A stretch of DNA of 49,648 nucleotides. Source: Opitutales bacterium (lineage in GTDB: Bacteria; Verrucomicrobiota; Verrucomicrobiia; Opitutales; JABSRG01). A program made the translations under genes and the position numbers. The DNA lies in assembly GCA_028280845.1 (NCBI GenBank), contig JANQKZ010000055.1:1-49648 (forward strand). The letters are read 5' to 3'. The stretch's first letter is position 1. Each line of letters opens with the position of its first letter. Of this stretch, positions 6,679-15,664 are shown one piece after another. Under the pieces are notes generated by a model that was not told the DNA's origin, did no database searches, and saw only the letters and a list, made by a program, of their open reading frames with translations.

Positions 6679-8244
6679 ATGCTTCGGATACGCTTCCTTT
6701 TGCCCGTCCTGGTGTTCGTTCCCGGCTTGAGTTGTCTCATGGCGGAGGCTAGGCCGAAAGCTGAGCCGATGGATATCCTCTTCATCATTGTGGATGACCT
6801 CAATGACTGGGTGGGGCCCCTGGGCGGACATCCGCAGGTGGAGACGCCACACCTGGACGAGCTGGCGACCGATTCCTTCGTTTTTACCAATGCGCATACG
6901 CCTTCCCCCGCCTGCCAGCCCGCCCGGTATGCCTTGTATTCCGGGTTACATCCGGTGTCCAGCGGGTGGTATGGCAACTATTTTGAGACGGGGGTTCATG
7001 AAATGGCCGAGCGCCTGCAATCCGTGACGCATTTGCCGGCCCGGTTACAGGCAGCCGGCTACCACACTGCAGGAGGCGGAAAAGTGTATCACGCCGCGGT
7101 CAACGACTACTGGCCTTTTGATCAGTGGGACGAAGTCATGCCGGTATGGGAGGTGCCCGAAGCGTGGTGGCAACGCATCCCAACCCGGTATGATAAGCTC
7201 TACCACCCGTTTCCCGAGGATGGGGGGGCGATCTGGGCGGAGCTCGGAATCCGGGCGGGGTATTCCCTGACGGGAGGCCCAATCGAACGGGATACGCTGC
7301 CGGATGGCCTGATGTTTGACGAAATGATCACCGCGTGGGCGCTGGACCAGATGGATCTGCCCAGGTCCCAACCTCAATTTCTGGCCGTGGGGTATGTGCG
7401 TCCCCATGTTCCCTATACCGTTCCTCCTGAATATTTTGATGCCTACCCCCTGGATGACCTGTATATTCCTGACAGTCCTGGCGGGGTGCTGGATGATGTC
7501 CCGATTCTGGGCAAGGCCATGACCTATGGGTTAGCTACCGGAGGAGATGAGGCGGTGGTTCGCCGCCTGGGTGAAAGGTATCGTCGCGAGCTGATTCAAT
7601 CCTATCTAGCCTGTATCACCTTTGTGGATACCGAGATCGGGAAGCTTCTGGATGGGCTCAAAGCGGCAGGACGCTGGGAGGACACCATCATCATCGTGAC
7701 TTCGGACCACGGGCAGAATTTTGGAGAAAAGCGGAACTGGCGGAAGATGTGTCTTTGGGAAGAGAGCACACGGGTACCGCTGCTGATTCGGGTTCCGGGG
7801 CAGGGTGGAGCCGGGCGGCAGATTGGCGAAGCCGTGAGCCTGCTTGACTTGTATCCCACCCTGATGGACCTGGCGGGGATCGAGGCGCCGGATCACCTGG
7901 ACGGGGTGTCCCTTGTCCCCCTGATGCGCGACCCAACTGCAGAGCGCGGCCGGCCGGTATTGATTTCCTGGCAGGCTGGGAACCATGCCCTGCGTAGCCG
8001 CGACTGGCGCTATATTCGGTATCGGGATGGGTCGGAGGAACTCTACGACCACCGGAGTGATCCTGAGGAACAGACCAACCTGGTAGGACTTGCCGAGGTG
8101 GAGGCCATTCTTGAATCCATGCGGGCCTCCCTGCCGAAGGAAACCGCTCCCCCGGTGTCCCCCACGGCACGGGATCATGATTTTGTGGATCGCGTGTTAT
8201 TGCGATGGGCCGAGGACGGGGTGCCGGACTGGGTGGAGGAGTGA
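6679..8244 (+). CDS. Exported sulfatase of the iduronate-2-sulfatase type
   Basis: Using the ATG at 6679 (AGGA eight bases upstream; signal peptide MLRIRFLLPVLVFVPGLSCLMA follows) the protein has 521 residues. Metal ligands IIVDDLND (Asp39-Asp40) are followed by the formylglycine motif ACQPAR, with Cys79 in the C-x-P-x-R pattern that an anaerobic or FGE-type maturase converts to the catalytic aldehyde. TSDHGQNFGEK provides the second metal pair and a Lys. The C-terminal half (LRSRDWRYIRYRDGSEELYDH and DPEEQTNL) is typical of sulfatases that remove 2-O-sulfate from uronic-acid sugars. It probably acts in the periplasm on a sulfated glycan. No maturase gene is in the window. It is divergent from the symporter operon. 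Confidence 0.9.
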   Translation: MLRIRFLLPVLVFVPGLSCLMAEARPKAEPMDILFIIVDDLNDWVGPLGGHPQVETPHLDELATDSFVFTNAHTPSPACQPARYALYSGLHPVSSGWYGNYFETGVHEMAERLQSVTHLPARLQAAGYHTAGGGKVYHAAVNDYWPFDQWDEVMPVWEVPEAWWQRIPTRYDKLYHPFPEDGGAIWAELGIRAGYSLTGGPIERDTLPDGLMFDEMITAWALDQMDLPRSQPQFLAVGYVRPHVPYTVPPEYFDAYPLDDLYIPDSPGGVLDDVPILGKAMTYGLATGGDEAVVRRLGERYRRELIQSYLACITFVDTEIGKLLDGLKAAGRWEDTIIIVTSDHGQNFGEKRNWRKMCLWEESTRVPLLIRVPGQGGAGRQIGEAVSLLDLYPTLMDLAGIEAPDHLDGVSLVPLMRDPTAERGRPVLISWQAGNHALRSRDWRYIRYRDGSEELYDHRSDPEEQTNLVGLAEVEAILESMRASLPKETAPPVSPTARDHDFVDRVLLRWAEDGVPDWVEE

Positions 8245-8316
8245 TTGGGGTCGTCGGGGACGTTGACCCTCCCGCAATGGATACCTGGTTAACTTTAAGC
8301 GCTTCTGTTTATGGGC

Positions 8317-8330
8317 TCGCGTAAACGCGA
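8317..8330. repeat. Palindromic intergenic element TCGCGT-AA-ACGCGA
   Basis: A perfect six-base inverted repeat with a two-base loop, extended by GGG/CCC outside a single unpaired C. It lies in the convergent gap between the sulfatase and DUF1080 genes. It may be a REP-like element or part of a bidirectional terminator. Confidence 0.4.
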
Positions 8331-8411
8331 CCCCTACGGCCTGGATTCAGTGGGAAGTGTGAATCAGAGCATGCCGCGGCTGGACGGGTCGTCCAACCCT
8401 CAGGTTGAGCA

Positions 8412-8440
8412 AAACCGGCGGGATACCATCCCGCCCTCCC
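8412..8440. repeat. 29-bp hairpin repeat, copy 1 (AAACC-stem-ACC-stem-CTCCC)
   Basis: GGCGGGAT (8417-8424), loop ACC, ATCCCGCC (8428-8435): a perfect eight-base stem flanked by AAACC and CTCCC. A second copy at 34096-34124 has the same flanks and loop with two compensated stem changes. It lies between convergent genes and may terminate transcription from both sides. Confidence 0.55.
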
Positions 8441-8513
8441 AGTTCTCTCTAACATCTGGAGCCTTAACTTAGGGCTATTCGGGCCATATCATGATGTTTG
8501 AGGTTATCGCGCT

Positions 8514-10058
8514 CTACTGTTCAGGCAGTTCGCTGATCAGGCGGAGTTCGATATTGCGGTAAAATACCTCGGCCCCCTCTGACTGGATCTGAATTTTGCC
8601 GCGGCGCAAAGGGATCTCCTCGCCGTCGATGATTCGCACCATGCTGCTGCCGCGCGCCACGATTTCGCCATTGACGATATGGATGGCCTCACCATTGACG
8701 CACATGATTTCGACCCTATTCCACTCGCCGAGCGGCCTCTCGAAATCGGCTGACTTGATTACACGGAACCCAAATTCGCCGTCAAAATCGACCACCTCCA
8801 AGCTGCCATTGGGATCGTATATCCGCGCAAAGTCCTCGCCTGGTTTGGAGGTAGCCATGGCTCGTGTGCCCGGAAACATGATGAAGTCCCCGAAGTCGCC
8901 GTGACGAATCTGGCACTCCGGTGCAATCATAAAGTCCCTCAGGTCGAAGGCTGCCCCACGTTCACCCGTACCGTAGTAGATCAGGCCGCTGTTCCTGGCC
9001 TTATCCAGGCGCGGCTCCCACTTCAGGGTGCCCCATTTCACTTCCAGGCGCAGGTGAAAATTATCGTATTCAAACAGGCTGGTCAACGCCCCGTAGATTT
9101 CACCAGAAATGCGGATAGCCGGCTCACAATCTTCCTCTACCACGGTGAAAACATTGCGCGGATCATTCTCCAGGCCAAGGGGTGCGGTATACTCACCGGC
9201 ATTATTTTTTGGCAGGTCCAGGCCTCGCACCGTCGGGTGGGGGATGCCCAGCCAACGATGCCAGCCATCCAGGTTCTTGCCATTAAAGAGCGACCACCAT
9301 TCACCCGTTCCCCTGGCGTCAAAGGTCGAGGGAGTGCTGTGTTCGCCACCCAGTTCCTTGATGCGCACATTGCGGTAGCGCACGATCGAGCCATGATCCT
9401 GCAGCACGATGTGCCCCTTACGAATCGCGGCGTATTCCGGGTATTCGATGAACTTTGAGGTGGCCACCTGGCTGAGCCAGGCATTGCTGCCGTGAAGGTA
9501 CTCCACCGCCAGGATGCCGTTCAGCCAGTGCTGGACGTGCGGACCGTCCACAACGATACGGGCGGTGTTCCAGTTTCCGGGGGGAAAGGCGATATCTTGC
9601 GCCGGACCCTGCAGGGCGTAATTCGCGCCACTGAAATGGAAGGGTGGGTTGGACTTGCGGTCCGGGCGCTCCATCACCTGGAATTCCGGTCCTGTCCAAT
9701 AAGGGCGGCTGCTGGTCTCCTGCACCATGTACATGACACCGCTATTGCCGCCCTCTACGATGTTGTATTCAAACTCGAGGACAAAATTCTCGTATTTACG
9801 GCGGGTCATTAGATCGCCACCACCCTCAACGAACTCGGCGTGATCCTGTCCTGGCTCAAAGAGGCGGGTGATCGCGCCATCCACCACCTGCCAGCCATCC
9901 GGCACGGTTGTCATACGATAGCCACGCCAGTGCGAGAGGTCGTCGTCGACCAGGTCGACCCAGGTTTGCGCATCCGCATAGAGCAGGCAACTGCTGCCCA
10001 GTGCGGCGAAGAGTAAGAGTAGTCTATGAACAGGGTGTAGACGAGGTGGGGATTTCAT
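8514..10058 (-). CDS. Exported protein with two DUF1080 (3-keto-disaccharide hydrolase) domains
   Basis: A 514-residue protein with an N-terminal signal sequence (hydrophobic stretch LHRLLLLFAALGSSCLLYA). Two DUF1080 domains follow. The first, about residues 30-235, starts WVDLVDDDLSHWRGY and includes NSGVMYMVQE, PEFQVMERPD and YRNVRIKEL. The second, about residues 255-510, starts WWSLFNGKNLDGWH and includes NSGLIYYGTG, APECQIRHGDFGDF and YRNIELRLI. These concanavalin-like domains are known to bind or hydrolyse 3-keto-glycosides or other glycans. Duplication within one chain is visible directly. The gene stands alone and is convergent with the sulfatase gene. It acts outside the cytoplasm; which domain is catalytic cannot be told. 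Confidence 0.85.
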   Translation of the reverse strand: MKSPPRLHPVHRLLLLFAALGSSCLLYADAQTWVDLVDDDLSHWRGYRMTTVPDGWQVVDGAITRLFEPGQDHAEFVEGGGDLMTRRKYENFVLEFEYNIVEGGNSGVMYMVQETSSRPYWTGPEFQVMERPDRKSNPPFHFSGANYALQGPAQDIAFPPGNWNTARIVVDGPHVQHWLNGILAVEYLHGSNAWLSQVATSKFIEYPEYAAIRKGHIVLQDHGSIVRYRNVRIKELGGEHSTPSTFDARGTGEWWSLFNGKNLDGWHRWLGIPHPTVRGLDLPKNNAGEYTAPLGLENDPRNVFTVVEEDCEPAIRISGEIYGALTSLFEYDNFHLRLEVKWGTLKWEPRLDKARNSGLIYYGTGERGAAFDLRDFMIAPECQIRHGDFGDFIMFPGTRAMATSKPGEDFARIYDPNGSLEVVDFDGEFGFRVIKSADFERPLGEWNRVEIMCVNGEAIHIVNGEIVARGSSMVRIIDGEEIPLRRGKIQIQSEGAEVFYRNIELRLISELPEQ

Positions 10059-10311
10059 ATGAACGTAAGATCATTTGAAGTTTCAGCAGGGTAGAATGGC
10101 ATAAGGAGAGTGATCGTCGTTCCCTGTGGCAATGCTCTTTTACTTTCAGCTTGAGGACATCCCAATGCCATGGAACAAGCTGCGTAAGATCTGCCCTGGC
10201 CATCCTGCAAGCAGGGGGGCCGGACGTCTTGCCGTAGCAGGTTTGAGGGATATGAGGGCTTGAGGAGTGCGTTCCCCTTGCAAATCCGGTCAGGACTGAC
10301 ACGATGCGGAC

Positions 10312-10809
10312 ATGATCGATCCGAAAACCGCCGCCCTGTTGAACGAGCAAATTGGCCATGAGTTTGAGGCCAGCATTCAATACGTCGCGCATGCGACGTG
10401 GTTTGCCAGTGAGACCCTTCCCGAGTTGTCCCGCTACTTTTCCAAGCAGTCGGACGAGGAGCGCGAGCATGCGCTGAAAATGATTCAATACCTCAATGAT
10501 ACCGGGCAAACCGTAACCATCCCCGAAATCCCGAAGCCGGTGTCGACCTTCGATTCTGTTGCGGATGCCGTCCAACTGGCCTACGATCAGGAGGTGCGGG
10601 TGACACGCCAGATCGAGGCGATCTACAATACGGCGGCAGAGGCGAATGACCGCCTCACCCAAAATTTCCTCCAATGGTTCCTGGAAGAACAAGTCGAGGA
10701 AGTCTCCGGCATGGACGCCCTGATCACGGTGGTGAAACGGGCCGGTGACAACCTCTTCCGGATCGAGGAATACGTTGCCCGTGAAGGGCACCCCGAAGAC
10801 GCAGAATAA
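10312..10809 (+). CDS. Ferritin-like iron storage protein
   Basis: A 165-residue four-helix ferritin. The iron ligands expected for bacterial ferritin are present: HEFEASIQY in helix A, SDEEREHA (E-x-x-H) in helix B, the acidic/Gln pair in helix C region (YDQEVRV) and FLEEQVEEV in helix D. It stores iron or detoxifies peroxide in the cytoplasm. The start at 10312 gives the usual MxDPKxxxLLNEQI N-terminus. No ribosome-binding site is obvious. It is a single gene, followed 96 bases later by the antiporter gene; no functional tie to the sugar genes is seen. Confidence 0.9.
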   Translation: MIDPKTAALLNEQIGHEFEASIQYVAHATWFASETLPELSRYFSKQSDEEREHALKMIQYLNDTGQTVTIPEIPKPVSTFDSVADAVQLAYDQEVRVTRQIEAIYNTAAEANDRLTQNFLQWFLEEQVEEVSGMDALITVVKRAGDNLFRIEEYVAREGHPEDAE

Positions 10810-10905
10810 AGCGGTCCATCGAAGGGTTGAGCGCTTTCGCTTTATTCTATCGTAAGATAAGTTTCCTTCTTGTGCAGGGGAGAGGAATTTAGAACCTAAG
10901 GCTTC

Positions 10906-12315
10906 ATGGCGAATACCCAAATCCAATTTCGCGGTGGGGCTGCCGTTTCGGCCCTGCCCATGGTTTTCTTCATCCTATGGGCCGTGGCGATCTGCCTGAG
11001 TGGTGCCCCTGATGTGCGGGGCTTGATTCTCGGGTTAATCATCGGCCTCAGCTTGAGCCTGTTCCTGGTGAAAGGCAGTTGGTGGGCCTATTGCGAAGAG
11101 ATCTTCACGGGGATGGCCAACCGGATCGGAGTGGTCACCATTGTGTGCTGGTTGTGGGCCGGTATGTTTGCCCAGGTGCTTCGGGCCGGAGGATTGGTCG
11201 ACGGTCTGGTCTGGCTTGGCATGCAGTCCGGGGTCGATGCGGGCATGTTCACGGCCCTCACGTTTCTCCTGGCTGCGCTGTTCAGCTCTGCGGTGGGAAC
11301 CGGATACGGAACGACCGTCGCCTTCTGCACGCTGATGTATCCCGCGGGAGTGGTCCTGGGGGCCGATCCTGTGGTGCTCTTCGGGGCTATCCTTTCGGGG
11401 GCGGCCTTTGGAGATAACCTCGCTCCAGTTTCGGATACGACGATTGTTTCTGCCACGACGCAGGAAACCGACATCCCCGGGGTCGTTCGAAATCGCTTTA
11501 AGTATGCGATCATTGCGGCGGTGCCCGCCCTGGCCTTGTTTTTGTTCATGGGCAGCAACGGGGGCGATGGGGTGGAACTCGCCATTGCGCAGGATCAATT
11601 GGGTCCCAGCGGCCTCCTCCTGCTGATACCCTTTGCTTTGGTCATCGCATTAGCCATGACAGGCAATCACATCATTCTGGCTCTGACCCTGGGTTTAGTC
11701 ACCGCGGTCGGCATGATCCTCCTTTTCGGGCTCAGTGAGTTTTCGGCCATCGCCGCCATCGACCGGGAGGCCGGCCTGTTGACGGGTGCCTTGACGGACG
11801 GCATTGGCGGATACGTGGAAATGGCGGTTCTTGTTCTACTCATCATGTCCGCCAACCACATCATGCGGCTGGGAGGTGCGTTCGATATGATCAAGCGGGC
11901 CGCGCTCGCCTTCGCCAAAGATTCGGTCCGGCGAGCCGAGCTCGTGATCTGCTCCTTTGTCGCCAGCCTCAATGTATTCATTACGGTGAACACCGCGGCC
12001 GAGATCGCGGCAGCTCCCATGGTCAGCGATATCGGAAAGGCCTTTAAACTCCATCCTTACCGGCGGGCCAATTTTCTGGATTCCATCACTTCAGCCCTCG
12101 GTTACATTTTCCCGTGGGGGGGTGGGGTTCTCATCGGCTATGTCACCTTGCAGTCGCTAAAAAACAGCACGTTTCCCGATCTACCTCTGGTCAACCCGAC
12201 CGATGTCTGGCCCTATGTCTTTCATGGGTGGCTTCTCGTCGCTGTCATGTATGGCGCGGCCATCACCGGGTTCGGGCGCAAGTTTGAAGAACCCCAGGCG
12301 ACCAAAGACTCCTGA
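10906..12315 (+). CDS. Na+/H+ antiporter, NhaC family
   Basis: A 469-residue membrane protein with about 11-12 hydrophobic segments. The central block SSAVGTGYGTTVAFCTLMYP followed by GAAFGDNLAPVSDTTIVSA is the hallmark of NhaC-type transporters (GD-N-x-SPxSDTT), where the Asp residues take part in ion exchange. A second conserved block near the C-terminus (ITSALGYIFPWGGG) fits the same family. It probably exports Na+ or another cation in exchange for protons, or exchanges related organic substrates, and would help a cell that uses Na+-driven SSS transporters. The first residues contain no signal peptide. Confidence 0.85.
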   Translation: MANTQIQFRGGAAVSALPMVFFILWAVAICLSGAPDVRGLILGLIIGLSLSLFLVKGSWWAYCEEIFTGMANRIGVVTIVCWLWAGMFAQVLRAGGLVDGLVWLGMQSGVDAGMFTALTFLLAALFSSAVGTGYGTTVAFCTLMYPAGVVLGADPVVLFGAILSGAAFGDNLAPVSDTTIVSATTQETDIPGVVRNRFKYAIIAAVPALALFLFMGSNGGDGVELAIAQDQLGPSGLLLLIPFALVIALAMTGNHIILALTLGLVTAVGMILLFGLSEFSAIAAIDREAGLLTGALTDGIGGYVEMAVLVLLIMSANHIMRLGGAFDMIKRAALAFAKDSVRRAELVICSFVASLNVFITVNTAAEIAAAPMVSDIGKAFKLHPYRRANFLDSITSALGYIFPWGGGVLIGYVTLQSLKNSTFPDLPLVNPTDVWPYVFHGWLLVAVMYGAAITGFGRKFEEPQATKDS

Positions 12316-12365
12316 TCCTTTGAGGAAATTGTAGCTGGATACCGACTTATAGGTAATTACCTTTT

Positions 12366-12378
12366 GGCGGCGTCCGCC
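12366..12378 (+). terminator. Short hairpin after the antiporter gene
   Basis: GGCGG-CGT-CCGCC, a five-base GC stem with a three-base loop, about 50 bases after the antiporter stop. No clean T-tract follows, so its role as a terminator is tentative. Confidence 0.3.
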
Positions 12379-12504
12379 TCTGAGGTGGGGTTGTTTTCGA
12401 GAGCAAGGAGATTCTATCCGGTATCCTTCCTTGTGGCTGTACGCTTGTGAGAAACCGCTCTTGGGCGGAAAATGGTGACATAACCCAGAAGGTATCTTTG
12501 ATTC

Positions 12505-12955
12505 ATGAAAGATAAGCCTTATATCCCACTTTCAGACCCAAATGAGACATGACGTACTTTAAGTAGCGGTGGCCAAGTGCACCTTCCTCAGGGAAAATAC
12601 TTATTTCTTACTTTAGGAGCAAAATATGGAAGTGCTCTTTCCCGGTTAGTTTCTCAAAAAATTTGGCTAAATTCCGCTGGTACACAAATTCAAACACCAT
12701 GGAGTAAATGGTCGGAAATGGTGGACCCAGCAGATTGGTTATGATTTCGTTTTGGTCTTTCCTAGGAGTGTTGTATCCCTAAAGGATTAGTTTGGTTACA
12801 GTTATCCATCCATCAAGATTGGTGAAGTAGAATTAACCTTGAGCGTTTCAGGTGGGACCGCTGAAAAAGAGTGGACTGAACAAGTACAACAATTCTGCCA
12901 TACTTCTGTTGGATCTTCCCATCATCGTGACTCGCTAAGGGCGTTCAGGACGAGA
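12505..12955 (+). pseudogene. Decayed reading frame of unknown family
   Basis: From ATG 12505 the translation reads MKDKPYIPLSDPNET, meets a TGA at 12550, then continues in the same frame with protein-like sequence (for example GKYLFLTLGAKYGSALSRLV and WSKWSEMVDPADWL) to a TGA at 12742. Shifted by one base, a further protein-like stretch follows from about 12791 (IKIGEVELTLSVSGGTAEKE, EWTEQVQQFCHTSV). This pattern of coding-like segments broken by stops and a frameshift suggests a dead gene. The family was not recognised. The strand and frame are inferred from amino-acid composition only. Confidence 0.35.
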
Positions 12956-13046
12956 ATAGGGGATCCGCAGCGGGGAGATTCCCCTTACACCTGCCGGCGG
13001 TGTTGCGTAATGGTGGAACACTTCTTAGTGTTCACTAATCCGGGCA

Positions 13047-14219
13047 TTAATTTACTGGAGGGACCGGATGATCTGATCCGGGTGTGCTGCCTCGTGACCG
13101 GTTTAAATGCATGGCGTTAACTCTATTCCTTATTTCCTTACGAATCTTGGTATCTGGGTCTCCTTCCTCATCCATATGCCAGCGCTTAAGATAGGGTTCG
13201 AGTAGAGAAAAGTTATCTGCCTCCCTAAGGCTATCATCATTACGGAATTCCTGAATAGCTGCCACTGTTGTGTCGCTAATTTTCTCGTCCATTTGTGCCT
13301 TTCCCCGCGTCTTTAAGGACCTAATAACTGAAGATACTAGAATTCCTAATGTGACCACACTAATCAAAATAACGATTATATCGAACCATGGGGCATAGGT
13401 GTCACGAATATCCTCAATATACCCAATAGCCCAACCGATTAGGAACATAACAGCCCCTCCACCCAATCCAGCGCCCAAGACCCCTGGGACACGAAGCATA
13501 AAGGCACCTACGGCTAAAGCGCTTACGATTCCTCCACCGAGCATAAAGAATGCTGAAATTCTGGCATTATTTTTAGCCCGCATTTGCCTTTTTTCCTGAT
13601 TCTCAGCTTCTCTCTGATTTGCTAAGGCAACTTCAGCTACGGTCTTTTGTTTTTCGAAATCCGAAACGGATGCTACCAAGTTCTGAGTGGTTTTTCCAAG
13701 TTCTTCTTTTTGCGCCTCTATATCGGCTTCAAGCTCCTCCTTCTTCTTTTTGAGAACTTCGGATTCTGCGTCCAATTCATCAAGCCGTCGCTGCAATTTC
13801 TTTTTGTCTTCCTCGGATTGACTGAGTGCAAGGCGAAGATCCTCTACAATATCAAGTTTTGCCTTATCACTTGGGGTCAGTAGATTTGCACTCGCTTTTT
13901 CCAGGTGTTTCCCGGTCAAATCTGTGTATTCGTTTTGTTGGACGTTTTTCTCATTGGCAAATCCAGCTTTGTAAACTTGATCGGTTACAAATTGTTTTTC
14001 CTCCGTATTGGCGGTTTTCAAATTTTCATAGTTCTGTTGTAAGGCCTTTTGCTCGTTCTGTACTTTATCTACTCCATCCTGGATTTCTTTGAGGGTTTCT
14101 CCCATTTGCTTTACCGATTCCTGTGATACAACGTATTTTGTTTTGTGGTCACATCCCTGGAGTAGTAGTGCAAGTAGAGTGAGATGAATTAGATTCGAAA
14201 TTTTAGATAGAAATTTCAT
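13047..14219 (-). CDS. Coiled-coil lipoprotein with C-terminal membrane segments, unknown function
   Basis: The longest frame begins at 14315, but the ATG at 14219 gives a clear lipoprotein signal (FLSKISNLIHLTLLALLLQGC, Cys23), so that start was chosen. Residues about 30-215 are charged and heptad-like (QSEEDKKKLQRRLDELDAES and KKKKEELEADIEAQKEELGK), a long coiled coil. Two or three hydrophobic segments follow, about residues 225-305, with glycine-rich stretches (GVLGAGLGGGAVMFLIG), then a charged cytoplasmic-like tail. A lipid anchor plus transmembrane helices is unusual and suggests a protein spanning the envelope. AT-rich relative to neighbours. No family recognised; it could come from a mobile element. 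Confidence 0.6.
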   Translation of the reverse strand: MKFLSKISNLIHLTLLALLLQGCDHKTKYVVSQESVKQMGETLKEIQDGVDKVQNEQKALQQNYENLKTANTEEKQFVTDQVYKAGFANEKNVQQNEYTDLTGKHLEKASANLLTPSDKAKLDIVEDLRLALSQSEEDKKKLQRRLDELDAESEVLKKKKEELEADIEAQKEELGKTTQNLVASVSDFEKQKTVAEVALANQREAENQEKRQMRAKNNARISAFFMLGGGIVSALAVGAFMLRVPGVLGAGLGGGAVMFLIGWAIGYIEDIRDTYAPWFDIIVILISVVTLGILVSSVIRSLKTRGKAQMDEKISDTTVAAIQEFRNDDSLREADNFSLLEPYLKRWHMDEEGDPDTKIRKEIRNRVNAMHLNRSRGSTPGSDHPVPPVN

Positions 14220-14709
14220 AAGGTGAGAAGAAGAGAGGGTAACGAGCGGAGAGATGGGAATCTGCTCTATGAGGCATCTCTGGTTGGTTTGTGGTCTGCG
14301 ATGAATCAGAAGCAATTCCTTTCCCTACCTAATTTAAGGTAATCTCAAGGATGACTTGGAAAACAATGAGCTGCTTTGGCGCACTCTGTTAGCTGCAATA
14401 GCTGCTATTTGAGGTGAAAACGTCTGCAAGGAATTTGCTTTTTGTAGCGTCAACCATCGAGGTTTGAGTTGTGGTGGCAGGGGGCATAGTTAGGTAGAGC
14501 TGGGTGGCTGCATCGACGTCACTTGCTAAAACCAGTAAATGAACTTCATCTTTAGCTTAACCACCCTCAATCAGTTTTCCGTGGATTTTGGGGGCCGGCA
14601 TGCCTTCACCCTGGTCGTTGCCAAAAGTTCCCTGCGCTGGCCAGCGGCCTGAGGTCAGGTCGCACCAAGTTTCTCATATTTCTGAAAACAGCTTCTAACC
14701 GAATCGCTG
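14220..14709. other. Intergenic stretch with gene remnants
   Basis: About 490 bases without an intact gene. The minus strand holds a 38-codon coding-like fragment (14557-14673) and, beyond its stop, another open stretch of about 50 codons without a start (14393-14556, for example AKDEVHLLVLASDVDAATQ). A weak match to the shared palindrome (ATTTAAGGTAATC, 14332-14344) lies upstream of the lipoprotein gene. Confidence 0.4.
14557..14673 (-). pseudogene. C-terminal remnant of an unidentified gene
   Basis: After an in-frame TGA the frame encodes ETWCDLTSGRWPAQG, then GTFGNDQGEGMPAPKIHG, and ends at TAA. The Trp-, Gly- and Pro-rich composition looks like the end of a real exported or carbohydrate-related protein whose upstream part is gone. 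No family was identified. It lies just downstream of the PhyH gene on the same strand. Confidence 0.3.
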
Positions 14710-15603
14710 CTAAAAGTTATCCTGCATGGCGGCATGGCAGGAGGCGGGCTTGCCATCCGGTTCCACAAAGATGCGGTCGAAGGCCTCGCGGGAGATGATC
14801 GGATTTTGCACCGCCCGGTAATGAAATTGCAGGGCCCGCCGGCGTTGATCGCTGGTATTGGGCGGGGTAAAATGGGGCAGGGTGCTGTGGAAAATCAGGA
14901 TGCCTCCGGGTTCGAGGGGAACGGGAACCACGTTCGCGCTCTCCAGGCGGTCAGGGAGGATTTCACAGTCGGTGGTGTGTTTATGCTTGAGGGGACCGGC
15001 GCGGTGCCCCCCTTTCCAGACATGCATGCACCCGTTGTCCGGGGCCGCTTCGTCGATGGCGATCCAGACGCCGACCATCAGGTCGAGGTTTTCTACCCGG
15101 AAATAAGCATTGTCCTGATGCCAGGGCTTCATGACCCCACCGGGGGGTTTTAGGAGGCCCATGCTCTGATAAATGGTAATCTCCCCTCCAAGCAGCTCCC
15201 GCAGGAGGGGCAGGATTCGTGGATGCTTCAGGGCGATGTGCTGGAAAATGGGGGCTTCGTTTTCGAACCAGGTGAGTTTGCGCACATGCGCTTCCAACTC
15301 GTCCAAGCGGTCGGGCGAGGGGGTGTAGCCGGGTTCGACCTGGAAGTAGAAATCGGAGGTTTTTGAATTGAAACGGGCGCCGGAGTAGTTTGTCCCGTCG
15401 GCTTCGTCCCTGGCTTGGAAGGTGGAGAGCTCCGCATTAAAGGCGTGGCTGCGGATGAGTTCGGAGATGGAGGAGCGGACCTCCCCGACCTCCCCGGGAC
15501 TGAGGGCATGATTGAAGGCAAGGAATCCATCTTCCTCGTATTGCTTCCGGAGGGCAGGGGTGAAGGAATCGTGAAAAGGAGGGAAGGGTGTTTCGACGGC
15601 CAT
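14710..15603 (-). CDS. Phytanoyl-CoA dioxygenase (PhyH) family protein
   Basis: A 297-residue cytoplasmic protein of the Fe(II)/2-oxoglutarate dioxygenase fold. The iron-binding H-x-D is in KPWHQDNAYFRV, the distal His in HSTLPHFTPPN and the 2-oxoglutarate-binding Arg in QRRRALQFHYR. N-terminal YEEDGFLAFNHALSPGEV is the usual PhyH opening. Such enzymes hydroxylate varied small molecules; in this phylum they are often found beside sugar catabolic genes. It is transcribed away from the seven-gene operon, sharing a divergent promoter with an operator-like palindrome at 15665-15677. Substrate unknown. Confidence 0.85.
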   Translation of the reverse strand: MAVETPFPPFHDSFTPALRKQYEEDGFLAFNHALSPGEVGEVRSSISELIRSHAFNAELSTFQARDEADGTNYSGARFNSKTSDFYFQVEPGYTPSPDRLDELEAHVRKLTWFENEAPIFQHIALKHPRILPLLRELLGGEITIYQSMGLLKPPGGVMKPWHQDNAYFRVENLDLMVGVWIAIDEAAPDNGCMHVWKGGHRAGPLKHKHTTDCEILPDRLESANVVPVPLEPGGILIFHSTLPHFTPPNTSDQRRRALQFHYRAVQNPIISREAFDRIFVEPDGKPASCHAAMQDNF

Positions 15604-15664
15604 TATCCTCTAAATTAATAGCGGTAATGCTTGAAAGATTCAGCATTTTTCAGGGCACCAAAGG

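Larger units (their letters stand above)
12316..13046. other. Gene-poor stretch after the antiporter gene
   Basis: About 730 bases without an intact gene. It has lower GC than its left flank. It contains a small hairpin at 12366-12378 and the decayed reading frame 12505-12955 described separately. No promoter or RNA gene was recognised. Confidence 0.5.

Noticed and set aside
10844-10866. CTTTATTCTATCGTAAGATAAG upstream of the antiporter as another operator
   Set aside because: It is loosely palindromic but does not fit the TTTAY-N-RTAAA spacing, so it was not added to the operator set.
10024-10926. Minus-strand frame of 300 codons opposite ferritin
   Set aside because: Shadow of the ferritin gene, which has complete iron-ligand motifs.
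12580-12800. CRISPR or tandem repeat search in gene-poor stretches
   Set aside because: No regularly spaced direct repeats were seen here or in the other long gaps; only a short two-copy TTTTTGAGGTC repeat near 31510-31531.
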